Under the pieces are notes generated by a model. It was given only the letters and a program-made list of their open reading frames with translations. It was not told where the DNA came from and ran no database searches. The position numbers were made by a program, and so were the translations under genes. This document shows, piece by piece, positions 36,201 to 42,454 of a stretch of DNA of 42,454 bases. This stretch comes from Zygnema cylindricum (Eukaryota; Streptophyta; Zygnematophyceae; Zygnematales; Zygnemataceae): NCBI GenBank assembly GCA_037447655.1, contig JBBHKE010000072.1, positions 1 to 42,454 on the forward strand. The letters are read 5' to 3'. Numbering within the stretch: the first letter of the stretch is position 1; the number at the start of each line of letters is the position of its first letter.

Positions 36201-37257
36201 TTCAATGATGAAGCAATTTATTAGTGTGGATACAACTATTGCTAAAGGAGATGTGAATTTACAAGCAACCACGGTCTACCTTTCTTTGTGTCCCGGAGGT
36301 GGTGTGAACCATTCGAGTCTATTAACCATAGATTATTAGAGTATTAGATAATCGCTCATATTTTAGTATCGAGGTTTGCAAAATTAAGTTGACGACAGAA
36401 CAATATTAACTACACAAAAATTAAAGTTAATAGGGAAAGATTGAAAGGAGTACCAATAAAGGTGGAAAACTTACCTCAGTTGATATATGCGAGTTGCTAT
36501 CTTTATTTTCCAAGATGTAGCTTTCGCGCTCTGTGATAATTTGTTCTCGAAATTTTTCTCTCGCAACTTCATAGCCCCAATCTCGAAAGGCGCCCTCAGT
36601 AAACTTCATTATATTGCCCTACAAGCAACAAAAACAAGAGAAACAATAACATATGTTGCGTCTTCAGCCCTACAATTTGTCAAATTGCATTTGAACCACA
36701 AAAACATTTAACACCATATGTTATAATCTCCTTGACCTATTTAGAAATTCACTTACTACTTACTAATGTCACTTACACAAAATTCTTTACAATATCACTT
36801 ACATTTGACAAGTGGAAGCTTGTAGATGATACATCAGAGTGACCATGATCTAATGAAAGACCAGTTTCTGCAACCCTCACACAAATGCATACACTAAATA
36901 AAATGGTTTCTCCCCTCAAACAAATGCAAAAACTAAATTAAAGAGTTTTTGCAATTCTCACACAAATGCATACACTGAATAAATAGACTTTGGGGAAACT
37001 GTAACTCAAATCAACCTTAGGGCTTTGTTTTAAGAAACCTGGGAAATTGAAGATCGTTACAAAGATATCCGTTATTCAAAATTCTAAAGGAGTTGTGGAC
37101 TAAAAAGTGATTTCCACATTGTATGCCGAAAAATTGTATGTCAATTTCTCGTGGTTGAAGATACAAATTCCTTTTGGTAAGAGGTCTCATCCAAAACCTC
37201 TTCCTTTCCTGTTTCCTCAAGTAAAAGGTGGGGCGCAACAAAAAAAAAGAGATGCAG

Positions 37258-37326
<69 letters not shown>

Positions 37327-40300
37327 CAGAGGCCCTCAGGTAAAATACTGACCTTATGGACAAGTGTCACACTTTTTCGTCCTTTTGCCAAAGCAAATTT
37401 TATTGCCGCGAAGACCAAACGCTTGGAGCCTTCCTCTGAAACAGGTTTCACTCCAAATCCAGAAGAAAGAGGAAAACGGATCTGTCACACCATAAAAAAC
37501 AAAAACACTAACATCAAACCATGAATCTCTATGACATAAAAAATTGCAGTAGTTTATTTCCAAATTGACATTTACCGAAAGAGCTCTTTTACACATAAAC
37601 CCACGTTTTTGAAACAATTTTTGAGAGAAACTGAAGCAAATTAGAAACAAAAAGGCATGGTAATCATCCCTTCAGCAGGCCAACTGAAACAGATTTTTCA
37701 ATTCAGTACTCCAGGAATTCAATTCAGTAAGGTGTAATAGCAGGTAGCACAAACAAAGATATAAATGCTACATTTCAACTACAGCTTTTGAATTAAAATG
37801 ACAAGGAAAGGGAGAAAGACTTGCCTTTTTATATCTGTCTGGGAAGCTTTCTTGCAAAAAGTTGGCAAAAGTTTGAGCCTCAGCTGTACCACGCTGGAAT
37901 TCAATTCCAGCATAGATATCCTCCGTATTCTCTCTGAAAATGACCACATTCACTTCATCTGGTCGTTTCACAGGAGATGGGACACCCTGTCATATGAAAA
38001 GATCTTTTTAAACACCACACCATCCTGTACTGTAGCTAATCGGTTAGATTCCCATATCTAACCGAGAATGACTCCTTTAAACAGCGTGGATAGGAGTTCG
38101 CAAAACTAATAGGTCCCGGTTGGTTTTGCTCTCTGGACACAAAATAGGTTTGTCATAAAAACATGACTGCAAAATATGTACTATAGACTACAGCCATATG
38201 CTCCAACCACAATCAAACTCCAGACCCCTTAATAAGAAGCATAAAAAAACAACCACCACACACCACACTAAATTGCCATCTGCGTTTTTGAATAGAAAAC
38301 ATCGCGTGGGACGATACAGAGCTATGCAGCTCGGAATTCACAACAAAAAAGTGAGGCTTTTATATTAAAAAAGGGTAAGTATGAAAGGTAACAATGGAGT
38401 ATAAAAATAAAGGATAACAATAAAGGATAACAGTTAAGGATAAGCAGCTCACCGTATACCATCGCACTGGCCGAAGACAAACATAAAGGTCCAATTCCTG
38501 CCTCAGAGCCACATTAAGAGACCGAATGCCTCCTCCAATAGGTGTTGTCAAAGGACCCTGGCAGGATTAAAACAGAAAGAAGTTAACAAATCCAGTTCAA
38601 ACGATACTGAAGAGTTACAAACTTCTTGAAATGATTTTCTTTATACCGCGTCTGGCCAAACTTTTTCTCCAAATTTTCACCTAATCCAAGAATCCAAGAA
38701 AAAACTCATTTGAAAAGCATCATCATAGAACTAAGTTTCAGGGACTTACTCCACATTAACGCGACAAACTCTACGCGAAACAAAAAAAGCAAAAACAAGT
38801 TACCTGATTTAGCCAAGAGCGTTTAAACCATGGTTTTTAATTTTCTATTCTAAAGCAAACAAAAGAGAAGAAACCAATTACCTCCTTTGTCAATAATAAT
38901 AAAAAAAAACATTTTTTCATTTGAAAATTTCAAACAGACAAGCGATAAAACTTAAGCAAGACTGCACCTTAATGCCGACTAAGTGTTGTCGAAAGGCATC
39001 TAAAGTTGCTCCGGGCAGCCATTCTCCTGTTTGTACAAACGCTTTTTCACCGGCAAGTACTTCTTTCCAAACAATTTTCCTGCAACAAATTGAAACAAAC
39101 CCCGTCATCCACCTCTTTGTTCAATAAAGAGCAAAATGATTCTTGTAAAGGAAAAATTAAAACAAGCGCAAGAATAAACCGCAAAACGGCAAATGAGAAA
39201 ACAAGAGAGAGGGAGGGAAGTCTCGATGTAAAGCATTGTGGCATTGAAATTGAATTATTTTTTAGCACCATGAAGAACAATAAAAGGAGCTAACAAATAC
39301 TCCCTGTCAAAATTGAGTAATTAAACAAAACAAAAAATAATTAGAAAAAATGTGTTTGAGACACAGCAATTTAATGTGACGTTATTCAACAAATTTCAAA
39401 CCTACCCGACAAAGACCTTGATCCAAAGCCGTGGCAAAAAAGCAGATTCTTCTGTCATCCACTTCAGCAATATATAGCAAATTATTACACTCCGAGAGTT
39501 AATCATTTTAACTCGAGTGAGTGATTTTTAACACAAAATTAGAAACTAGTATCAAAAACACTGTTTAGTTAAGTGGCATAATGAGCCGCGTGGCGGAATA
39601 TTATTTAATGTAAATAATTTAAAATAGTGTTAATAAGGTGCTAATAAAGACAATAATTTCTCTTACTCTCTTAGAATTTGGAAGCTAGACTAGGTATGGT
39701 TATTAGCGTCAATGACATTATGTCGGTGCCCCTAAAGTTTACCCCTCAAACCTGAAATAGCGTCAATGACACCAATTATTTTGATCTTTACTCAAATTTT
39801 TCAACCAGCAACGTCATTCGGAACAGAATAATAATTAACAACACTAATACGCACCACACCCTAATAAGTCCTTTACCCTGAAAACGATTCACTGTCTAAT
39901 AATGATGAAAAGGTACGCAACTTCACCTCTTGCCTTGGTACGCTCTCTCCACCGCGGAATCAAACACATGTTTCGCCGCACGCCATATATCCGGTCCCGT
40001 CCCGTCTCCTTCTATGAAAGGAATTATTGGATAATCAGGGACTTTAAGAGTTTCGTCTTCATTTTTGGTAATATCTGCACCACTGACAAAGAACACATAA
40101 ATTCACGAACAATAGATAAGTTCACAAACGACAAAAATATTCAGAAAACGACAAATAAATTCACAAACGACGAGTGATTTCACAAAACGGCGAATAAACT
40201 CAGGCGACGATGAATAATTACACCAACATTTAGGCACAAAAATTGCAGAACATAAAACAATAGAAGCACAGTTCAAAAAAGGGATCACATACGCTTTACT

Positions 40301-40641
40301 GTTCGCCAACAATCGAAAATTATTTTAAGGCAAAATAGGAAGAAAGAAAATAAATCCTATCCTTGTTCAGAGCTATTATTTGTACGTCCGCAGCCTTACC
40401 TTATTTCTGAATCCACAGAGCTGGCAGCCCTGGCTGTAACACAGCGATAAGATTGGCCAGCAGCAAGAGGCCAGCTGGCAGTGATGGCCGTACGCTGAGC
40501 TGGCATTAACGGCTGATTCAGTTCATGAACATTCCAGGATGACGTCGGCAATCTTGACAGGGAGCCTTGCACTGTCCAGATCATTTTGGAGAGGGACACG
40601 TAGCCCTTGCAGAGAGTGGCTGAAGCACATGGAGCTGCCAT
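33277..40641 (-). CDS. Bacterial-type NADP isocitrate dehydrogenase, organelle-targeted
   Basis: Eleven exons: 40641-40400, 40082-39927, 39079-38968, 38557-38453, 37986-37825, 37481-37353, 36618-36475, 35850-35677, 35250-35167, 34773-34672 and 33519-33277; 550 residues, exact frame. ATG 40641 is the first after an in-frame stop (40681-40683). Residues 1 to about 75 are an Arg/Ser/Ala-rich presequence absent from bacteria, so mitochondrial or plastid import is likely. The enzyme oxidises isocitrate to 2-oxoglutarate. It follows the E. coli Icd order: IPFIEGDG (101-108), [13 protein letters not shown] with the substrate/phosphorylation Ser at 183, ENTEDIYAG with Tyr 230, VHK with Lys 302, NLNGDYLSD with Asp 427 and 431, and HGTAPKY with Lys 466 and Tyr 467, the NADP-selecting pair. 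An insertion at about 346-400 (LEPGYDLM…[16 protein letters not shown]) resembles that of cyanobacterial Icd. Intron 5 is GC-AG. Confidence 0.94.
37264..37324. repeat. (AG)n microsatellite in isocitrate dehydrogenase intron 6
   Basis: About 30 uninterrupted AG units, a CT repeat in gene orientation, starting only 28 nt downstream of the exon 6 donor. Likely length-polymorphic. Confidence 0.95.
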
Positions 40642-40682
40642 TCTTCCCAGGCGCTTCAAGTCTTCGACACAGGATGGTTCTT

Positions 40683-41117
40683 ATTCGTATTAATATTGTG
40701 AAGAAGAAGTGGCAGCTTTTGAATTTGCCCGTTGATAATCAGTAAAATTTGGTGAATAAATAGTATGTATCCTTAGCATTTAGATGATAAAATGCGCATT
40801 TGTGTACTTATTCTTTATTCGTACTGGCGAGGCCGCGAGGGATACCATCAAGTGAGTTGGCCATTGTACAGATGGCAGGCTCCCATGAATTGTACTTTCA
40901 GAAATTGACGTGGCTGTACGGTATAAATTGACTGCCAAAGTTAGAACGTTCCTCTCGTTCATATTACAAAGATACAATCGCACAGTTCAGTCTTTGTAAG
41001 CATTAGCCAAAAGAAAAATGATAACCGCACCATCATTTTGGTTGGGCGCAACACTTGCGTCATTCAATCCAAAATTATGCAATTAATGTACGACAGTTAC
41101 AAATAATCACGAATATA
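40683..41117. other. Upstream region of the isocitrate dehydrogenase gene
   Basis: Presumed promoter and 5' leader, up to the TIR element at 41118. No motif stands out. Confidence 0.35.
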
Positions 41118-41714
41118 CACCGTGAATCGGTATTAGCGTTACGAAATAAATAGTGCAGAAACATAATTAGTGTTATTAACTCTAATCTGATTTTTTCGCG
41201 ATTCGGAAAAAAATCTTTTACTCTAATTTATTAAGAACTCTAATTTGGGTAAAGTTCGTCTATAATGAATCTGCGATCAAGATATTTACACTAAAATAGG
41301 TACGTATACAAAATCAGACAAATCGAACAACGTCGCGCCCTTTTACTCTTATTGATTCATAATTATAATTTGGGTTTTCTCCCGTATAATTAATACACGA
41401 TCAATATATTTACACTAAAAAAGGTATTATCACATTTTGCCACTAATTCTGAGCACAGGTTTACGTGCGTTCGCAATTGTTTAAATCCATGTTTCGTACA
41501 TTATTACTTAACAAAGTATAATTTTGGGCGGTCTGACACGTTACGTACACCACTCTATTCAAGATGACCATGAATTATAATTATTAACGCTAATAAACCA
41601 GTATCTAAATTAACGTAAAAAAACAATTAGTGTTATTAATTCTATTTAAGGTTTTACGGTCAAAATTTGGGGGTGCGGAATTAGCGTTAATAACGCTAGT
41701 AGGGATTCAAGGTG
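41118..41714. mobile_element. Non-coding TIR element (MITE-like), copy 2
   Basis: A 597-bp AT-rich element. The left end CACCGTGAATCGGTATTAGC and the inverted right end CACCTTGAATCCCTACTAGC agree at 16 of 20 bases, and both continue with GTTA. TA flanks each end (41116-41117 and 41715-41716). Internal motifs such as attagcgtta and aattagtgttattaa recur. It belongs to the same family as 247-811 and lies about 480 bp upstream of the isocitrate dehydrogenase start codon. No transposase frame. Confidence 0.65.
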
Positions 41715-41716
41715 TA

Positions 41717-42195
41717 CCATTTACTAATTTACAGGTTTAAAAGTGCTACAAACGATAACATTCCTGCCACGATTGTGAACTTGCCCTTCAAATGAAGACA
41801 ACAATCAATAATGCCATCAAGGCCATCCAAATGTTCACAGAAAAAAAAGTTCCTCTTTCTCTTTATTTTTGCGGGGGTGAGCGGGGGACCACCTTTCTTT
41901 CCATCAACCTCTCGGTTCGTCTCACCCTACACAACACCCTCAAAGGTTTAAAGGAGGGCAATAGAGAGAGAGGAAGAGAAAGAGGGACAAAAAGAGAGAG
42001 TAAGTTGTTTTACTCTAGAGCAAGTTGCTCTCGCACTCTTATTTTCCCTCCTTATCTCCCTCTCTCCCCCACTCTCCTTTTCCCTTTAATTCTCCCTCTC
42101 CCTCTCCTTTCCCTTTTCCCTTTCCTCTTCATCTCCCTCTCTTATTCCCTCTATTCCTCCCTCTATATCACCCTCTCCATCTTTTGATACTCCTA
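41717..42195. other. Low-complexity purine then pyrimidine tracts
   Basis: After about 240 bp without identifiable features come a purine-rich stretch (41955-42000, gagagaggaagagaaagagg) and a pyrimidine-rich stretch (about 42030-42182, ccctctccctctcc). They are near complements and could pair. The 131-codon frame across them is composed of this low complexity and is not a credible gene. Confidence 0.6.

Positions 42196-42454
<259 letters not shown>

Noticed and set aside
41792-42187. 131-codon frame near the window end
   Set aside because: Its second half is simple GA and CT repeat sequence.

Overview
The window is nuclear DNA of a eukaryote with intron-split genes, most likely a green-lineage organism (alga or streptophyte). 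The main evidence is a 298-residue mitochondrial dicarboxylate/tricarboxylate carrier that agrees closely, from memory, with land-plant DTC proteins, together with a plant-like NSRP1/DUF2040 protein. The DNA is AT-rich and gene-poor. I could not identify the species.

Layout. Positions 1-13.0 kb are intergenic and repeat-rich: a short non-coding TIR element (247-811), decayed sequence, and a complete but dead Copia-type LTR retrotransposon on the minus strand (5403-9757) with both LTRs, a primer-binding site, polypurine tract, gag and pol remnants and a degraded target duplication. From 13.4 to 40.6 kb there are four genes. (1) DTC carrier, plus strand, 6 exons (13449-15288). (2) NSRP1-like splicing regulator, minus strand, 4 exons (18176-21802), with a second Copia fragment in its second intron. 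(3) A giant coiled-coil protein, plus strand, at least 3 exons (24192-30754), with internal duplications. (4) A bacterial-type NADP isocitrate dehydrogenase, minus strand, 11 exons and a targeting presequence (33277-40641). The window ends with a second TIR element (41118-41714) and a long purine/pyrimidine low-complexity tract running off the edge.

Genes 1 and 2 converge, 2 and 3 diverge over about 2.4 kb, and 3 and 4 converge. DTC exchanges 2-oxoglutarate, malate and citrate across the inner mitochondrial membrane, and isocitrate dehydrogenase makes 2-oxoglutarate, so the two are metabolically related; nothing in the sequence shows co-regulation. Exon coordinates for DTC, NSRP1 and isocitrate dehydrogenase were checked by splice-site inspection and codon phase, and each closes to an exact multiple of three. 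The 3' end of the coiled-coil gene is unresolved.

The most unusual items are the cyanobacterial-like isocitrate dehydrogenase with many introns (one GC-AG, eight successive phase-0 introns), a Copia element whose gag start codon lies inside the LTR and whose primer site matches the anticodon arm of initiator tRNA-Met, and a repeated GLEDAL-containing module in the coiled-coil protein. I found no CRISPR array, rRNA or tRNA gene.
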